Assembly (NCBI RefSeq): GCF_024509555.1
Contig: NZ_JAMWEL010000021.1
Location: forward strand, 1 to 37,078
DNA from: Streptococcus suis
GTDB taxonomy: Bacteria; Bacillota; Bacilli; Lactobacillales; Streptococcaceae
DNA length: 37,078 nucleotides
Reading direction: 5' to 3'
In this document: one piece after another, positions 15,952 to 27,810 of the stretch
How the letters are laid out: every line of letters starts with the position of its first letter
Numbering within the stretch: position 1 is the first letter of the stretch
Program-made: the position numbers and the translations under genes
Notes under the pieces: generated by a model
What the model saw: the letters and a program-made list of their open reading frames with translations, nothing else
The model's database searches: none
What the model was told of the DNA's origin: nothing

Positions 15952-16902
15952 ATGAAAAGATTAAAAAAAGGCGACCACATACGCGTAGTCAGTCCCTCTT
16001 CATCTATTGAAAGAATTGGTGGTTTTGAAGCCAATCTTGCCGCCAAGGAAAAATTGGAAGAACTGGGCTTCAAACTCTCTTTCTCAGAACATTATTTTGA
16101 AAACGATATTTTCGATTCGGCTCCGATTGCCAGTCGTGTTGCGGACTTGGAAGCAGCCTTTGCGGATGAGTCGGTCGATGCCATTCTGACAACCATTGGC
16201 GGTTTCAACTCTAACGAACTGCTACCTTATCTGGATTTTGACCTAATCGCCTGCCATCCGAAAATGTTCTGCGGCTATTCGGATACGACTGCCCTGCTCA
16301 ATGCCATCTACGCCAAGACAGGCATGCCAACCTACATGGGTCCAGCTTATTCAAGCTTTAAAATGGTGCAAGCCCAACAGTATCAAACAGAAGCCTGGCT
16401 CAAGGCTGTGACACAAGATTCCTATGAACTGACCCCGAGTCCAGAATGGTCTAGCGATGCCTGGTACCTACCAGACGCCCCTCGCACCTTTTACCCAACA
16501 GAGTGGAAAATCTACAATCCAGGCAAGGCCTCTGGTATTGCCATCGGCGGAAACATTTCAACCCTCAACCTACTGACTGGGACAGAGTTTGCTCCCAGAC
16601 CAGACAACTATATTCTTTTTTTAGAAGAGGCGGAAGACGACGATTATCTCATTATCTCTCGTCATTTGACAGCTCTTCTACAAGCTTACCCCAATCCACA
16701 GGCTCTTGTCCTGGGTCGTTTTCCTAAGGAAACCAAGATGACCGAGGAGATTTTACTGGCGATTTTGGACAAGCACCCTATTCTCAAAAAAGTTCCTGTT
16801 CTCTATGATTTGGACTTTGCCCATACCCAGCCTCTGTTTACCATTACCATCGGTGGACAGCTAGAACTTGATGCCGAAGCCTTTTCTATCAGATTCAGCT
16901 AA
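15952..16902 (+). CDS. S66 family LD-carboxypeptidase / MccF-like peptidase
   Basis: A 316-residue cytoplasmic serine peptidase of family S66. Members trim the terminal D-Ala from L,D bonds of recycled muropeptides (LdcA) or cleave peptide-nucleotide antibiotics (MccF). The nucleophile is Ser110 in CGYSDTT; GGFNSNELL (83-91) and the C-terminal DLDFAHTQP, which supplies the His, complete the family pattern. The ATG at 15952 is chosen over a TTG at 15940 because GGAGG at 15942-15946 serves it. Sequence alone does not separate LdcA from MccF function. Confidence 0.9.
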   Translation: MKRLKKGDHIRVVSPSSSIERIGGFEANLAAKEKLEELGFKLSFSEHYFENDIFDSAPIASRVADLEAAFADESVDAILTTIGGFNSNELLPYLDFDLIACHPKMFCGYSDTTALLNAIYAKTGMPTYMGPAYSSFKMVQAQQYQTEAWLKAVTQDSYELTPSPEWSSDAWYLPDAPRTFYPTEWKIYNPGKASGIAIGGNISTLNLLTGTEFAPRPDNYILFLEEAEDDDYLIISRHLTALLQAYPNPQALVLGRFPKETKMTEEILLAILDKHPILKKVPVLYDLDFAHTQPLFTITIGGQLELDAEAFSIRFS

Positions 16903-16904
16903 AA

Positions 16905-16922
16905 AGGACCTGTTGGGGTCCT
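16905..16922 (+). other. hairpin after the LD-carboxypeptidase gene, no T-run
   Basis: AGGACC (16905-16910) pairs with GGTCCT (16917-16922) two bases after the stop codon, but no T-run follows. It closely resembles the terminator hairpin at 17002-17022 and may be a decayed duplicate of it. Confidence 0.55.
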
Positions 16923-17001
16923 GATTCGCCATCTGGTTTTCAAGCTCATGAAAAATGGTCTCAGCGCCATTACTCACTCTCTAATTTCTTGGCTCGTGAA
17001 C

Positions 17002-17028
17002 AAAGGACCCGTTGGGTCCTTTATTTTC
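17002..17028 (+). terminator. terminator of the LD-carboxypeptidase gene
   Basis: AAAGGACCC (17002-17010) and GGGTCCTTT (17014-17022) form a perfect nine-pair stem followed by ATTTTCT. It abuts the convergent DUF1033 stop codon, and the stem A-run lets it work both ways. Confidence 0.85.
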
Positions 17029-17393
17029 TATTCATTTACACAATTAGTTTGTTTTAATTTACAAGGACGTAGGCGGGGTTGTGTAGACTGCTTGATAAAT
17101 CCAGCAGGTAAATTTTCTCTCGCTTCTACCAACATCAGCGAATGATACCGCTGCAAATATTCATCGCATTCCTCACACCAATGCTGGTCTGATTCGTCCC
17201 AAAAGGCTACCATTGTGCCATTTTTACTCTGCTTTTTAGGGAATTTTTCGGACAACCGTACCCATTCCTTCTGAAATGCTTTTAAGGCATCTTCATAACG
17301 GTCAAAGGCTACCTTACTAACAATATCTTCTTCCCAACCATCTAAAAACCACCAGGGCTCAAAATCTCCACACATTTTAATAACTTGATACAT
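17028..17393 (-). CDS. DUF1033 family protein
   Basis: A 121-residue cytoplasmic protein starting MYQVIKMCGDFEPWWFLDGWEED, the strongly conserved Trp-rich start of DUF1033. An acidic and aromatic middle (FWDESDQHWCEECDEYLQRYHSL) has a CEEC pair. The ATG at 17393 is taken because AAGGAAG lies upstream and the motif begins there; nine more in-frame codons exist upstream. In streptococci this gene stands between rpoC and the comG region. The function of the family is unknown. Confidence 0.9.
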   Translation of the reverse strand: MYQVIKMCGDFEPWWFLDGWEEDIVSKVAFDRYEDALKAFQKEWVRLSEKFPKKQSKNGTMVAFWDESDQHWCEECDEYLQRYHSLMLVEARENLPAGFIKQSTQPRLRPCKLKQTNCVNE

Positions 17394-17504
17394 AACACAT
17401 ACTTCCTTTTTCGTACACATTATACCGAATTCGTCTGATTTAAGAAAACATTCTGCTTGTTAATTCCTTATCAAGTTATGTGAGCGCTTTATTTCTGAAC
17501 ACAA

Positions 17505-17533
17505 GAAAACACATCCCTCAGAAAGAGATGTGT
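17505..17533 (-). terminator. rpoBC terminator
   Basis: ACACATC (17509-17515) and GATGTGT (17527-17533) form the stem; on the minus strand TTTTC follows. It begins 8 bp after the rpoC stop. The 110 bp between it and DUF1033 hold no other visible feature. Confidence 0.8.
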
Positions 17534-17541
17534 CTAAAATC

Positions 17542-20500
17542 TTATTCAGTTACAGCTTCAAGCTCTGCTTCTGCTGCAAGTTCTTCAGCAACGGTGTCTT
17601 CAATGATTTCAACTTCATTGATAGCTTGTGGTTCAAGATTACGGTAGCGGGCCATACCTGTACCTGCTGGGATAATCTTACCAATAATAACGTTTTCTTT
17701 AAGACCAAGAAGGTTATCACGTTTACCACGAATGGCTGCATCTGTAAGGACACGTGTTGTTTCCTGGAAGGATGCGGCAGACAAGAATGAGTTGGTTTCA
17801 AGGGAAGCCTTAGTGATACCCATAAGAACTGGACGAGCTGTTGCCGGAATACCACCTGCAATAACCACGTCAGCATTGGCATCTGTAAAGTCTGTGATAT
17901 CCATGAGGGTACCCATGAGGAGATCTGTGTCACCTGGATCCATGACACGAACTTTACGAAGCATTTGACGAACCATTACCTCGATGTGCTTGTCGCCGAT
18001 TTCTACACCCTGGCTACGGTAAACTTTTTGAACTTCAGAAAGAAGGTAAGTTTCAACAGCCAAGACATCACGGACTTCGAGCAAGCGTTTTGGTTGGATA
18101 GAACCTTCGGTAAGGGCTGCTCCACGCGCAACTTGGTCACCCACTTCAACCTTCATACGGGCTGTAAATGGTACCACGTATTCACCTTCACCAGTCACAC
18201 CTTTAACAAAGACTTTCTTAGTACGAGTAGAGGCATCTTCTTCAATGGCGATAACTTCACCTTTAACCTCTGTGATAACCGCTTCCCCTTTCGGATTGCG
18301 GGCTTCAAAGATCTCTTGGACACGAGGAAGACCCTGCGTGATATCGCTATTTGAGGCTACACCACCCGTGTGGAAGGTACGCATTGTAAGCTGTGTACCA
18401 GGTTCACCAATTGATTGGGCTGCAATTGTACCAACTGCTTCACCCACTTCAACCGCATCACCTGTTGCCAAGTTGATACCGTAACAATGACGGCAGACAC
18501 CGTGACGAGTGTTACATGTAAATACGCTACGGATAGTTACTTGTTCAACACCTGCATTGACAATTTCACGGGCAATATCTTCAGTAATCAATTGGTTTGG
18601 ACCAATGATGACTGCACCCGTTTCAGGATGTTTAACAGTTTTCTTAGTATAACGACCTTGCAAACGCTCTTCAAGTGGCTCGATCATTTCCTTGCCATCT
18701 GTGATAGAACGGATGTCAAGACCACGGTCAGTTCCACAGTCGTCTTCACGGATAATAACGTCTTGGGCAACGTCAACCAAACGACGAGTCAAGTAACCTG
18801 AGTCGGCTGTCTTCAAGGCCGTATCCGTCATACCCTTACGGGCACCGTGAGTTGAGAAGAACATTTCCAATACCGAAAGACCTTCACGGAAGTTAGACAA
18901 GATCGGCAATTCCATGATACGTCCGTTCGGAGCTGACATCAGACCACGCATACCGGCCAACTGGGAGAAGTTGGAAATGTTACCACGGGCACCAGAGTCC
19001 ATCATCATAACGATAGGGTTCTTCGGATCTTGTTTTTCAACCAGGCGTTTTTCCAATTTTTCCTTAGCTGAACGCCATTCATCTGTAACAGCTGCATAAC
19101 GCTCATCGTCAGTAATCATACCACGACGGAATTGTTTCTTGATTTGTTCTACACGTTCGTGAGATTCTTCGATGATTTCAGCCTTGTTGTCGATGACCGG
19201 AATATCGGCAATACCCACTGTCAAACCAGCAAGTGTTGAGTGATAGTAACCCAAGTCTTTCAAACGGTCAAGGAGGGCTGATGTTTCAGTTGTACGGAAA
19301 CGCTTGAAGATTTCAGCGATGATGTTACCAAGATTTTTCTTCTTGAATGGTGGGTTGATTGGCAATTCTGCAATAGCAACCTTGATATCTGAACCTGGTT
19401 CCAAGAAGTATTTATCAGGAGTTCCTTCTGTCAAGTTAGCGTTGTTTGGCTCTTGTAAGTAAGGAAGTCCTTCAGGCATAATCGCGTTAAACAAGATTTT
19501 TCCGACAGTTGTCATCATAATCTTGTGTTTTTGGTTGTCTTTCCAAGGTTTATCGAGGCTATCTGTTGCGATACCTACACGAGTATGCAAGTGAACATAG
19601 CCATTGCGGTGTGCCATAACAGCTTCATCCGCATCCTTGAAGACCATACCTTCACCTTCACGACCAGCATCTTCCATGGTCAAGTAGTAGTTACCCAAAA
19701 CCATATCCTGAGACGGTGTTACAACTGGTTTACCATCTTTAGGGTTAAGGATGTGTTCTGCCGCGAGCATAAGGATACGTGCTTCTGCTTGAGCTTCTTC
19801 TGACAATGGAACGTGAATGGCCATCTGGTCACCGTCGAAGTCGGCGTTATAGGCTTCACAGACAAGCGGGTGTAAGCGAAGAGCCTTACCGTCGATCAGA
19901 ACTGGCTCAAAAGCCTGGATCCCCAAACGGTGAAGGGTAGGTGCGCGGTTCAAAAGAACTGGGTGTTCTTTGATCACTTCTTCCAAGATATCCCAGATAC
20001 GATCATCCCCACGTTCAATCAAACGTTTTGCAGCTTTGACGTTACCAGCAATATCACGGGCAACGATTTCGCGCATGACAAACGGTTTGAAGAGCTCGAT
20101 AGCCATTTCGCGGGGCACACCACATTGGTACATTTTAAGCGTTGGACCAACGGCGATAACAGAACGGCCAGAGAAGTCAACACGCTTACCAAGCAAGTTT
20201 TGACGGAAACGTCCTTGCTTACCTTTAAGCATGTGGCTGAGTGATTTGAGCGGACGGCTACCTGGTCCTGTGATTGGACGACCACGGCGACCGTTGTCAA
20301 TCAAAGCATCTACAGCTTCTTGGAGCATCCGTTTTTCGTTTTGTACGATGATACCTGGAGCGTTCAGTTCCAAGAGACGAGCCAAACGGTTGTTACGGTT
20401 GATAACACGGCGGTAGAGTTCGTTCAAGTCAGACGCCGCAAAACGGCCACCATCCAACTGAACCATCGGACGCAAATCTGGTGGAATAACTGGAAGGATA

Positions 20501-21189
20501 TTGAGAATCATCCACTCGGGCTTGTTACCAGATTTATAGAAAGCATCCAATACATCCAAGCGACGAACTGCTTTAATGCGTTTTTGACCAGAAGCTGTTT
20601 TCAATTCTTCTTTCAAAGCTGCGATTTCTTTTGGAAGATCAACTTGCTTCAAGAGGTCTTGAATGGCTTCTGCACCCATTTTGGCAACGAATGAACCATA
20701 GCCATATTCACGCAAACGCTCACGATATTCACGCTCTGTCATGATAGACTTGTGCTCAAGCGGTGTATCTTTTGGATCGATGACCACATAAGCTGCGAAG
20801 TAAATAACTTCTTCAAGCGCACGTGGGCTCATATCCAAGGTCAGGCCCATACGACTTGGAATGCCTTTGAAATACCAAATGTGTGAAATGGGTGCTTTCA
20901 ACTCAATGTGTCCCATACGTTCACGACGGACTTTTGCACGAGTTACTTCCACACCACAGCGGTCACAAGTGATCCCTTTATAACGGATACGCTTGTATTT
21001 ACCACATGAACACTCCCAGTCTTTTGTTGGACCAAAGATGACTTCGTCAAAAAGTCCATCACGTTCTGGTTTGAGTGTACGATAGTTGATTGTTTCAGGT
21101 TTTTTAACCTCACCGTAAGACCATGAACGAACCTTACTTGGTGAAGCTAACGTGATTTGCATACTTTTAAATCGATTTACGTCAACCAC
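17542..21189 (-). CDS. rpoC: DNA-directed RNA polymerase beta' subunit
   Basis: Catalytic subunit of RNA polymerase. From the GTG at 21189 (preceded by AAAGGGATT) it reads [17 protein letters not shown] and 1215 residues, normal for streptococci; the 16 codons upstream have no ribosome site. The N-terminal zinc site has Cys60, 62, 75 and 78, and the catalytic Mg-binding loop NADFDGDQ is at 448-455. The second zinc ribbon ([11 protein letters not shown]) lies near 880-895, and the bridge/trigger region follows as expected. The C-terminal tail is acidic and Ala/Glu-rich. Second gene of the rpoB-rpoC operon. Confidence 0.98.
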   Translation of the reverse strand: MVDVNRFKSMQITLASPSKVRSWSYGEVKKPETINYRTLKPERDGLFDEVIFGPTKDWECSCGKYKRIRYKGITCDRCGVEVTRAKVRRERMGHIELKAPISHIWYFKGIPSRMGLTLDMSPRALEEVIYFAAYVVIDPKDTPLEHKSIMTEREYRERLREYGYGSFVAKMGAEAIQDLLKQVDLPKEIAALKEELKTASGQKRIKAVRRLDVLDAFYKSGNKPEWMILNILPVIPPDLRPMVQLDGGRFAASDLNELYRRVINRNNRLARLLELNAPGIIVQNEKRMLQEAVDALIDNGRRGRPITGPGSRPLKSLSHMLKGKQGRFRQNLLGKRVDFSGRSVIAVGPTLKMYQCGVPREMAIELFKPFVMREIVARDIAGNVKAAKRLIERGDDRIWDILEEVIKEHPVLLNRAPTLHRLGIQAFEPVLIDGKALRLHPLVCEAYNADFDGDQMAIHVPLSEEAQAEARILMLAAEHILNPKDGKPVVTPSQDMVLGNYYLTMEDAGREGEGMVFKDADEAVMAHRNGYVHLHTRVGIATDSLDKPWKDNQKHKIMMTTVGKILFNAIMPEGLPYLQEPNNANLTEGTPDKYFLEPGSDIKVAIAELPINPPFKKKNLGNIIAEIFKRFRTTETSALLDRLKDLGYYHSTLAGLTVGIADIPVIDNKAEIIEESHERVEQIKKQFRRGMITDDERYAAVTDEWRSAKEKLEKRLVEKQDPKNPIVMMMDSGARGNISNFSQLAGMRGLMSAPNGRIMELPILSNFREGLSVLEMFFSTHGARKGMTDTALKTADSGYLTRRLVDVAQDVIIREDDCGTDRGLDIRSITDGKEMIEPLEERLQGRYTKKTVKHPETGAVIIGPNQLITEDIAREIVNAGVEQVTIRSVFTCNTRHGVCRHCYGINLATGDAVEVGEAVGTIAAQSIGEPGTQLTMRTFHTGGVASNSDITQGLPRVQEIFEARNPKGEAVITEVKGEVIAIEEDASTRTKKVFVKGVTGEGEYVVPFTARMKVEVGDQVARGAALTEGSIQPKRLLEVRDVLAVETYLLSEVQKVYRSQGVEIGDKHIEVMVRQMLRKVRVMDPGDTDLLMGTLMDITDFTDANADVVIAGGIPATARPVLMGITKASLETNSFLSAASFQETTRVLTDAAIRGKRDNLLGLKENVIIGKIIPAGTGMARYRNLEPQAINEVEIIEDTVAEELAAEAELEAVTE

Positions 21190-21315
21190 TAATAATCCCT
21201 TTCTTTTCTTGTGAGAGGCTGGATTTCCACACCTCAAATTCTTGAATTATCTACATAAGGTAGGAGGAATAACCATTTCATTACTCTTCCATAAATCAAA
21301 CGGATAAAGTCAGCC

Positions 21316-21349
21316 AGTCCTTGTCCTAATTATCACTAGAACAAGGACC
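21316..21349 (-). other. rpoB-rpoC intergenic hairpin
   Basis: A 12-pair stem (21316-21327 with 21338-21349, G-T pairs included, core TCCTTG/CAAGGA) lies in the 181-bp gap 22 bp beyond the rpoB stop. No T-run follows, so it is more likely an RNA processing or stability element than a terminator. The remaining gap shows no other feature besides the rpoC ribosome site. Confidence 0.5.
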
Positions 21350-21370
21350 AACTTGTTCCATCCATTCTAA

Positions 21371-24300
21371 TTATTCTTTGCCTTCTGCTTCTTCTGCTGC
21401 AAAGGCTGCGGCTGCGTCAGCTGCGGCTTTTGCACGTGCTTTTTCAAGATCATCTACGTGGATGATGTCATCATCTTCACCTTCATCAAGGTCACGCAAT
21501 TCTACTTCATTGTTGTCTTCATCAAGGACACGCATATCCAAACCAAGTGATTGCAATTCTTTGACAAGAACGCGGAAGGATTCTGGAACACCTGGTTTTG
21601 GAATTGGTTTACCTTTGGTGATGGCTTCATAGGCTTTCAGACGGCCTGTCACATCATCTGACTTATAAGTCAAGATTTCTTGAAGGACGTTTGAAGCACC
21701 GTAGGCTTCAAGGGCCCAAACCTCCATCTCACCGAAACGCTGACCACCAAACTGAGCCTTACCTCCGAGTGGCTGTTGGGTAACGAGTGAGTATGGTCCG
21801 ACTGAACGGGCGTGAAGCTTATCATCAACCATGTGGTGAAGCTTGATCATGTACATGACACCGACAGACACACGGTTATCAAATGGCTCACCTGTACGTC
21901 CATCGTAAAGAATGGTCTTGGCATCTGAATCCATACCTGCTTCTTTAACAGTTGACCAGAGGTCTTCTGAACTTGCACCATCGAAAACTGGTGTTGCAAT
22001 ATGGATACCCAAGTTGCGAGCCGCCATACCCAAGTGAAGTTCCATAACCTGACCGATGTTCATACGTGATGGCACCCCAAGTGGGTTCAACATGATGTCA
22101 ACTGGCGTTCCGTCTGGAAGATATGGCATATCCTCAACAGGTACAATACGTGAAACGACACCCTTGTTACCGTGACGACCGGCCATCTTATCTCCGACCT
22201 TGATCTTACGTTTTTGAGCGATGTAAACACGAACCAACATGTTAACACCTGATTGCAATTCATCACCGTTGGCACGGGTAAAGATTTTCACATCACGAAC
22301 GACACCATCGGCACCGTGAGGTACACGAAGAGATGTATCACGAACTTCACGTGACTTATCACCGAAGATAGCGTGCAAGAGACGTTCTTCAGCAGAAAGA
22401 TCTTTTTCACCTTTTGGAGTGACTTTACCAACAAGAATGTCGCCTTCTTTAACTTCGGCACCAATACGGATAATACCCATTTCGTCCAAGTTGCGAAGAG
22501 CATCTTCACCAACGTTTGGAATTTCGCGAGTGATTTCTTCAGGGCCTAACTTAGTATCGCGGGTTTCTGATTCGTATTCTTCCAAATGAACAGATGTATA
22601 GACATCGTCTTTCACAAGGCGTTCAGACATGATAACCGCATCCTCGAAGTTGTAACCTTCCCAGGTCATGTAGGCAACGATAGGGTTTTGACCAAGAGCC
22701 ATTTCCCCACGTTCCATAGAAGGACCATCTGCGATAAAATCACCTTTTTCTACAACATCACCCAATTTAACAAGGGTACGTTGGTTGTAGGCTGTACCTG
22801 AGTTTGAACGACGGAATTTCTGAATGCTGTAAACATCCAAGGAGCCATCTTCACGACGAACCTCAACTTTTTCTGCATCCGCGTAAACAACCTTACCATC
22901 GTGTTGAGCAATAACTGCCGCACCTGAGTCATGGGCAGCCTGATATTCCATACCAGTACCAACGTAAGGTGCTTTTGGATCAATCAATGGAACAGCCTGA
23001 CGTTGCATGTTGGCACCCATGAGGGCACGGTTGGAGTCATCGTTTTCCAAGAAAGGAATACACGCTGTCGCAACGGCAACTACCTGTTTTGGAGAAACAT
23101 CCATGAAGTCTGCTGAATCAGCTGGGAATTCCTGGTTGTTACCTTGGTGACGACCCATAACAATCTTGTCGATGAAACGGTTGTTTTCATCAAGTGGCGA
23201 TGTAGATTGAGCCACGATGTAAGCATCTTCTTCATCGGCAGTCAACCAAACAATTTCGTTTGTAACTGTACCAGTTGCACGGTCAATCTTACGGTATGGT
23301 GTTTGAATGAAACCATACTTGTTGAGGTGACCATAAGAAGACAAGTTATTGATCAAACCGATGTTAGGTCCTTCAGGCGTTTCAATCGGACACATACGAC
23401 CATAATGAGTGTAGTGAACGTCTCGAACCTCATAGCCAGCACGGTCACGAGTCAAACCACCCGGTCCCAAGGCTGACAAACGGCGTTTGTGAGACAACTC
23501 AGAAAGTGGGTTGTGTTGGTCCATGAACTGTGACAACTGAGATGAACCAAAGAATTCTTTGATTGCGGCTGTAACAGGACGGATATTGATGATTTGTTGT
23601 GGCGTCAATACTTCATTGTCTTGAACAGACATACGCTCACGCAAGTTACGTTCCATACGGGTCAAACCGATACGTACTTGATTGGCAAGCAATTCACCAA
23701 CGGCACGAATACGACGGTTACCCAAGTGGTCAATATCATCTACACGACCAAGTCCTTCAGCCAAGTTGAGGAAGTAGCTCATCTCAGCCAAGATATCTGC
23801 TGGTGTAACAATACGCACATTTTCAGCTGGATTGGCATTACCAATCACAGTGACTACACGTTCTGGATCCTTAGGAGCTACAATCTTGAATTTCTGCAAG
23901 AGAACTGGCTCAAGAAGAACAGCGTTGTCATTTGGAATGTATTCTACCAAGTTGAGCTCATCGAATTGTGCTTCTACTTTTTCAAGCACATCACGGCTCA
24001 AGACAGTACCAGCTTCCAAGACGATTTCGCCTGTCTCACCGTTAATCACATGCTCAGCAAGTGTTTGGTTGAGCAAACGAGTACGGAGATTGAGTTTCTT
24101 ATTGATCTTGTAACGACCAACAGGTGCCAAGTCGTAGCGACGAGGGTCAAAGAAACGAGCTGTCAAAAGGCTACGAGAACTTTCAGCTGTCTTTGGTTCA
24201 CCTGGACGAAGACGCTCATAGATTTCCTTGAGGGCTTCATCTGTACGAGAATCCGCTGGATTTTTATGAATATCTTTCTCAATAGTGTTGCGGACCAATT

Positions 24301-24943
24301 CGCTATCACCAAAGATATCGAAGATTTCATCATCACCTGAGAAACCAAGCGCACGTACTAGCGTTGTGAACGGAATCTTACGCGTACGGTCAATACGAGT
24401 GTAGGCAATGTCTTTTGAATCTGTTTCCAATTCCAACCAAGCTCCACGGTTAGGGATAACCGTTGAACCATAACCTACTTTACCGTTCTTATCTACTTTA
24501 TCATTGAAGTAGACACCTGGTGAACGAACCAACTGAGAAACGATGATACGCTCTGCACCGTTGATGATGAAGGTACCCATTTCAGTCATGATTGGAAACT
24601 CACCGAAGAAAACTTCCTGAGTTTTAATCTCACCAGTTTCCTTATTCACAAGACGGAAAGTTACATAAATTGGAGCTGAGTAGTTAGCATCGTGTGCACG
24701 CGCCTCTTCCAAAGTATATTTTGGTTGCTTCAACTCATAACCCACAAATTCCAATTCCATGGTATCTGTAAAGTTTGAAACTGGAAGTACATCTTCAAAG
24801 ACCTCTTTCAAACCATAATCAAGAAAATCTTTAAATGAATCCGTTTGGATTTCAATCAAATTTGGTAAATCAAGAACTTCCTTGATTCTTGAAAAACTAC
24901 GACGGGTACGGTGCTTACCGTACTGAACTTCATGTCCTGCCAA
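21371..24943 (-). CDS. rpoB: DNA-directed RNA polymerase beta subunit
   Basis: Beta subunit of RNA polymerase, target of rifamycins. The start is the TTG at 24943, read as [20 protein letters not shown] and preceded by AAAGGAG; the 63 codons upstream belong to the leader. The product is 1190 residues. The rifampicin region [31 protein letters not shown] is wild-type in appearance: Gln, Asp, His and Ser residues at the usual resistance positions are unchanged. An acidic and Ala-rich tail ends the protein. Both rpoB (TTG) and rpoC (GTG) use non-ATG starts. Confidence 0.98.
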   Translation of the reverse strand: MAGHEVQYGKHRTRRSFSRIKEVLDLPNLIEIQTDSFKDFLDYGLKEVFEDVLPVSNFTDTMELEFVGYELKQPKYTLEEARAHDANYSAPIYVTFRLVNKETGEIKTQEVFFGEFPIMTEMGTFIINGAERIIVSQLVRSPGVYFNDKVDKNGKVGYGSTVIPNRGAWLELETDSKDIAYTRIDRTRKIPFTTLVRALGFSGDDEIFDIFGDSELVRNTIEKDIHKNPADSRTDEALKEIYERLRPGEPKTAESSRSLLTARFFDPRRYDLAPVGRYKINKKLNLRTRLLNQTLAEHVINGETGEIVLEAGTVLSRDVLEKVEAQFDELNLVEYIPNDNAVLLEPVLLQKFKIVAPKDPERVVTVIGNANPAENVRIVTPADILAEMSYFLNLAEGLGRVDDIDHLGNRRIRAVGELLANQVRIGLTRMERNLRERMSVQDNEVLTPQQIINIRPVTAAIKEFFGSSQLSQFMDQHNPLSELSHKRRLSALGPGGLTRDRAGYEVRDVHYTHYGRMCPIETPEGPNIGLINNLSSYGHLNKYGFIQTPYRKIDRATGTVTNEIVWLTADEEDAYIVAQSTSPLDENNRFIDKIVMGRHQGNNQEFPADSADFMDVSPKQVVAVATACIPFLENDDSNRALMGANMQRQAVPLIDPKAPYVGTGMEYQAAHDSGAAVIAQHDGKVVYADAEKVEVRREDGSLDVYSIQKFRRSNSGTAYNQRTLVKLGDVVEKGDFIADGPSMERGEMALGQNPIVAYMTWEGYNFEDAVIMSERLVKDDVYTSVHLEEYESETRDTKLGPEEITREIPNVGEDALRNLDEMGIIRIGAEVKEGDILVGKVTPKGEKDLSAEERLLHAIFGDKSREVRDTSLRVPHGADGVVRDVKIFTRANGDELQSGVNMLVRVYIAQKRKIKVGDKMAGRHGNKGVVSRIVPVEDMPYLPDGTPVDIMLNPLGVPSRMNIGQVMELHLGMAARNLGIHIATPVFDGASSEDLWSTVKEAGMDSDAKTILYDGRTGEPFDNRVSVGVMYMIKLHHMVDDKLHARSVGPYSLVTQQPLGGKAQFGGQRFGEMEVWALEAYGASNVLQEILTYKSDDVTGRLKAYEAITKGKPIPKPGVPESFRVLVKELQSLGLDMRVLDEDNNEVELRDLDEGEDDDIIHVDDLEKARAKAAADAAAAFAAEEAEGKE

Positions 24944-24949
24944 AAGTTT

Positions 24950-25130
24950 TCTCCTTTGTAATAAGATACGAGACCGTGAAAACCAAAGTGAAAATAAGCG
25001 GTAAGTCCGAAATCTTTGATTTCGTTGACGCACCCTCGTCAGAACGACTAGGACTTTCTTGACGAATAGTCGAAGAAAGGCCAGGCGTTTACGACGTTGA
25101 GTGTGACAAACCAAAGTAAACATTTCATAC
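24950..25130 (-). promoter_or_regulatory. structured rpoB leader (Lacto-rpoB-like RNA)
   Basis: The roughly 200-nt leader upstream of rpoB contains consecutive small hairpins on the minus strand. These are CTTTCTT/AAGAAAG near 25080-25054, GACG/CGTC near 25040-25026, and CGAAATC/GATTTCG near 25023-25006. A conserved RNA motif called Lacto-rpoB is known upstream of rpoB in Lactobacillales; position and hairpin content fit. I cannot align it to the family model here. It may couple rpoBC expression to RNA polymerase or translation status. Confidence 0.5.
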
Positions 25131-25161
25131 ACTTTTTCACACAGGTTTTAGGTCGAGTTCA

Positions 25162-25167
25162 ATTATA
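25162..25167 (-). promoter_or_regulatory. candidate rpoB -10 element
   Basis: A consensus TATAAT on the minus strand 218 bp before the rpoB start. No good -35 at 16-18 bp; TTGGTC lies only 14 bp upstream. It would produce a transcript containing the structured leader. Confidence 0.4.
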
Positions 25168-25261
25168 AACAGCCATCAAATGACCAACACTTGCCCTTTT
25201 TCTGAATATTTAGAATTTTTAAGAATAAGTAACAATTCTCAATATAATCCCTCATAGACAC

Positions 25262-25308
25262 AAAAAGAGCAGCTAAATCTTCCTTATAAAAAGTTTGATT
25301 TAACTGCT
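25262..25308 (-). terminator. pbp1b terminator
   Basis: A long stem of 25268-25279 with 25297-25308 (AGCAGCTAAATC against GATTTAACTGCT, one mismatch) is followed on the minus strand by CTTTTTG. It lies 86 bp past the pbp1b stop; that 86-bp stretch shows nothing else. Confidence 0.85.
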
Positions 25309-25394
25309 GCAAGTCTTATTTGGACAATATTTCAAACAAGACACACGACAAATTATTTATAAAATTATATCACAATGCTCACAAAAATACAAGA

Positions 25395-27791
25395 CTAATC
25401 ATCATTATTTTGATTACTTGTCGTAGTTTGGGTTTCTGATTGACTTTGCCCAGATGAACTAGCACTTGTTCGACGGCTAGAGCTACTTGATGTTGTTTGT
25501 TGTGTTCCAAATACAGTACTCCATGCCTGAGCACGATCACTATCTGTGCCTCCTATCATGAAATTATAACTTGTCACAGGAGCGCCATTCTTAGCCCAGT
25601 AACTTGTCGTAGTCGCACCACCAACCGTTACTTGACGACCATTTACCTGCACAGTTCCTGCACGCTGACCTGTTGAAGTCACAACAGTAGAAGATATCAC
25701 ACTGCTATCTAATTCAAATCGACCAGTAAACAATTCCGGTGCCACCTGATAAATGGAATTAGATAAATAAGCAACATAGTGAGAATTATTGTTGTAACCA
25801 GCCATAACACTCATACCTGTGTTGTCATCATGTCCAGCCCAAGTTCCTAAGGTAATCTGCGGAGTAGACAACATCAACCACGCATCTGCTGCATCGCTAC
25901 TAGTTCCGGTTTTACCTACGATGTCAGTTCCAGCCATAATCTGTGGATTTATTGACTGTATACGACTTGCATAACTAGTTGTTAAGCCGGAAGAAATAAC
26001 TCCCTTCAAGAGTTGCATCATAATACTTGAAGTTGCTTTAGAATAAACCTGAACCGGTGCAGCCGTATGCTGATAGATGACCGTCCCGTCTGGAGTTGTA
26101 ATATTTTCGACAATATAGTGTTTATTGTAAACTCCTCCATTTGCCAATGTCTGATAGGCATTCGTATTGGTTGCAACAGAAATATCAACACCCCCGCCAA
26201 GCGGAACGCTCTCAATATCATACATAGGAATATGGTAATTCATTTTCTCCATATACCCTTGAACATCCACACCCGATTGTTGCAATAACTTATAGGTCCA
26301 AAAAGCTGGGATATTCACAGATCGATTAAGGGCTGTCTGCAGGTCCATTTTCCCTGTCCCTCTGCTATTAACGTGCATAATCTGTTCTCCACTTGAGAAG
26401 GTAGTTGGATAATCAGATAATATACTTGCTGACCCCATCAATCCTTGATCAATAGCAATACTATAAGCCAAAATAGGTTTTATAGTAGAAGCCGGCGAAC
26501 GCAATGTATTAAAAGCATGGTTATTTTGATTAAGAGAATAATCCCTACCACCAACAAAGCCTAAGACAGCCCCCGTCTTATTATCTAGAAGAACTGAACC
26601 TGTCTCAACTAAACCATTCCCCTCATCAAGTAAGTAACCATAGTTAGCCACTGCAACTTGCATAGCTTCATGGATCGCCTTATTGACTGTACTTTTAATT
26701 GTATAGCCACCTTGACTTAACTCTTGTTTGGCTAGCTCTTCATAAGCCTGTCTGGTCTCATCATTTTTCAAGTCACTTTCAGACACCTTGTCACGAGCAA
26801 CAATGTAGTCAAACATAACTTGCTCTGCCTCTTCCATGACCTCATAATACAAATAATCCTTTGTATCGCCTGAAACTGGGGCTGGAGCTAAGAAATCTTG
26901 AGTAATGTCATAATTTTTGTAGGTTTCGTACTCTTCCTTGGTTAAGAAAGCTGCTCGATACATATTAAACAATACTGACTGATAACGTTCCAGACCGTAA
27001 ACCATATTTTCTGGAGACTTCAATGTACCGTCTGAAGCATACGGAGAATAGATAATTGGACTCTGAGGTAAGCCAGCAATAAAAGCTGCCTGTGGAACGG
27101 TCACATCTTTAGCATTCTTCCCAAAAATACCTAGTGCTGCCTCTTCTACTCCAGCAATATTTAATCCTTGATTATTTCTGCCAAATGGAGAAACATTGAG
27201 ATAGGTTGTCAGTATGTCATCCTTGCTCATATTACGCTCTAAGGCAAGTGCGGAAACAATTTCATTCGCTTTTCGAGTAAAGGTTGGTGCATCTCCAACG
27301 TACTGTTGCTTGATTAACTGCTGAGTTAAAGTAGATCCACCACTTGAGGAACCTAAGCCAACAGACCCCAAGGCTGCACGAAGAACCGCCTTAGGCACAA
27401 CCCCATTATGACTTTCAAATGTCTCATCTTCCGTAGCAATAACTGCCTGTTTCAGATATTCTGAAATACCGTCTCTTTCAATGGGAGTACGTAACAAGTC
27501 CGAAGACACTTCAGATACCAAACTACCATCCGAGTATACAACTTGTGAAATACTACTCACTTCTGAAACTTTTTTTAGCAACTCTTCTGTATTTGGAACT
27601 TCAACCTTATCAAATAGACTAGTCACATAACCAATTCCAGCACCAGCTCCAAAAAGCCCAAATAGTAACAACATTAAAGCAACTGAATTTAGTAACAACT
27701 TTATTGTACGTAATAAAACACCAATAATCTCCCTAGGGACTATTAAAGATTTCTCTAATTTTCTTTTTTGCTTATCTGATTTAGTCGGCAT
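25395..27791 (-). CDS. pbp1b: class A penicillin-binding protein 1b
   Basis: Bifunctional peptidoglycan synthase anchored in the membrane, polymerising glycan and cross-linking stem peptides outside. In 798 residues there is a basic cytoplasmic tail and a membrane helix at about 31-56. The GT51 glycosyltransferase domain has EDETF (catalytic Glu121) and GGSTLTQQ (151-158). The transpeptidase has SxxK at Ser435-Lys438 (STIK), SVN at 491-493 and KTGT at 627-630. The C-terminus is a Ser/Thr/Gln-rich low-complexity tail. It is divergent from tyrS, the arrangement also known for pneumococcal pbp1b. Confidence 0.95.
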   Translation of the reverse strand: MPTKSDKQKRKLEKSLIVPREIIGVLLRTIKLLLNSVALMLLLFGLFGAGAGIGYVTSLFDKVEVPNTEELLKKVSEVSSISQVVYSDGSLVSEVSSDLLRTPIERDGISEYLKQAVIATEDETFESHNGVVPKAVLRAALGSVGLGSSSGGSTLTQQLIKQQYVGDAPTFTRKANEIVSALALERNMSKDDILTTYLNVSPFGRNNQGLNIAGVEEAALGIFGKNAKDVTVPQAAFIAGLPQSPIIYSPYASDGTLKSPENMVYGLERYQSVLFNMYRAAFLTKEEYETYKNYDITQDFLAPAPVSGDTKDYLYYEVMEEAEQVMFDYIVARDKVSESDLKNDETRQAYEELAKQELSQGGYTIKSTVNKAIHEAMQVAVANYGYLLDEGNGLVETGSVLLDNKTGAVLGFVGGRDYSLNQNNHAFNTLRSPASTIKPILAYSIAIDQGLMGSASILSDYPTTFSSGEQIMHVNSRGTGKMDLQTALNRSVNIPAFWTYKLLQQSGVDVQGYMEKMNYHIPMYDIESVPLGGGVDISVATNTNAYQTLANGGVYNKHYIVENITTPDGTVIYQHTAAPVQVYSKATSSIMMQLLKGVISSGLTTSYASRIQSINPQIMAGTDIVGKTGTSSDAADAWLMLSTPQITLGTWAGHDDNTGMSVMAGYNNNSHYVAYLSNSIYQVAPELFTGRFELDSSVISSTVVTSTGQRAGTVQVNGRQVTVGGATTTSYWAKNGAPVTSYNFMIGGTDSDRAQAWSTVFGTQQTTSSSSSRRTSASSSGQSQSETQTTTSNQNNDD

Positions 27792-27810
27792 AGTAACTCC
27801 TTATCTTTCC

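Noticed and set aside
17530..20694. Many plus-strand open frames of 60-130 codons opposite rpoC
   Set aside because: They are antisense shadows of a conserved, full-length rpoC. They lack ribosome sites and have no recognisable domains.
22586..24340. Plus-strand frames up to 248 codons opposite rpoB
   Set aside because: The long antisense frame comes from rpoB codon bias. The product is Cys/Thr/Asn-rich without motifs, and rpoB itself is intact.
25061..25067. ACGAATA in the rpoB leader (plus strand), resembling a ComX box
   Set aside because: The octamer is GACGAATA rather than TACGAATA. It is on the strand opposite to rpoB and no gene starts downstream of it on that strand.
24944..25132. 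63-codon N-terminal extension of rpoB
   Set aside because: The streptococcal RpoB start [17 protein letters not shown] begins at the TTG at 24943 with a good ribosome site. The upstream part is hairpin-forming leader rich in Arg codons.
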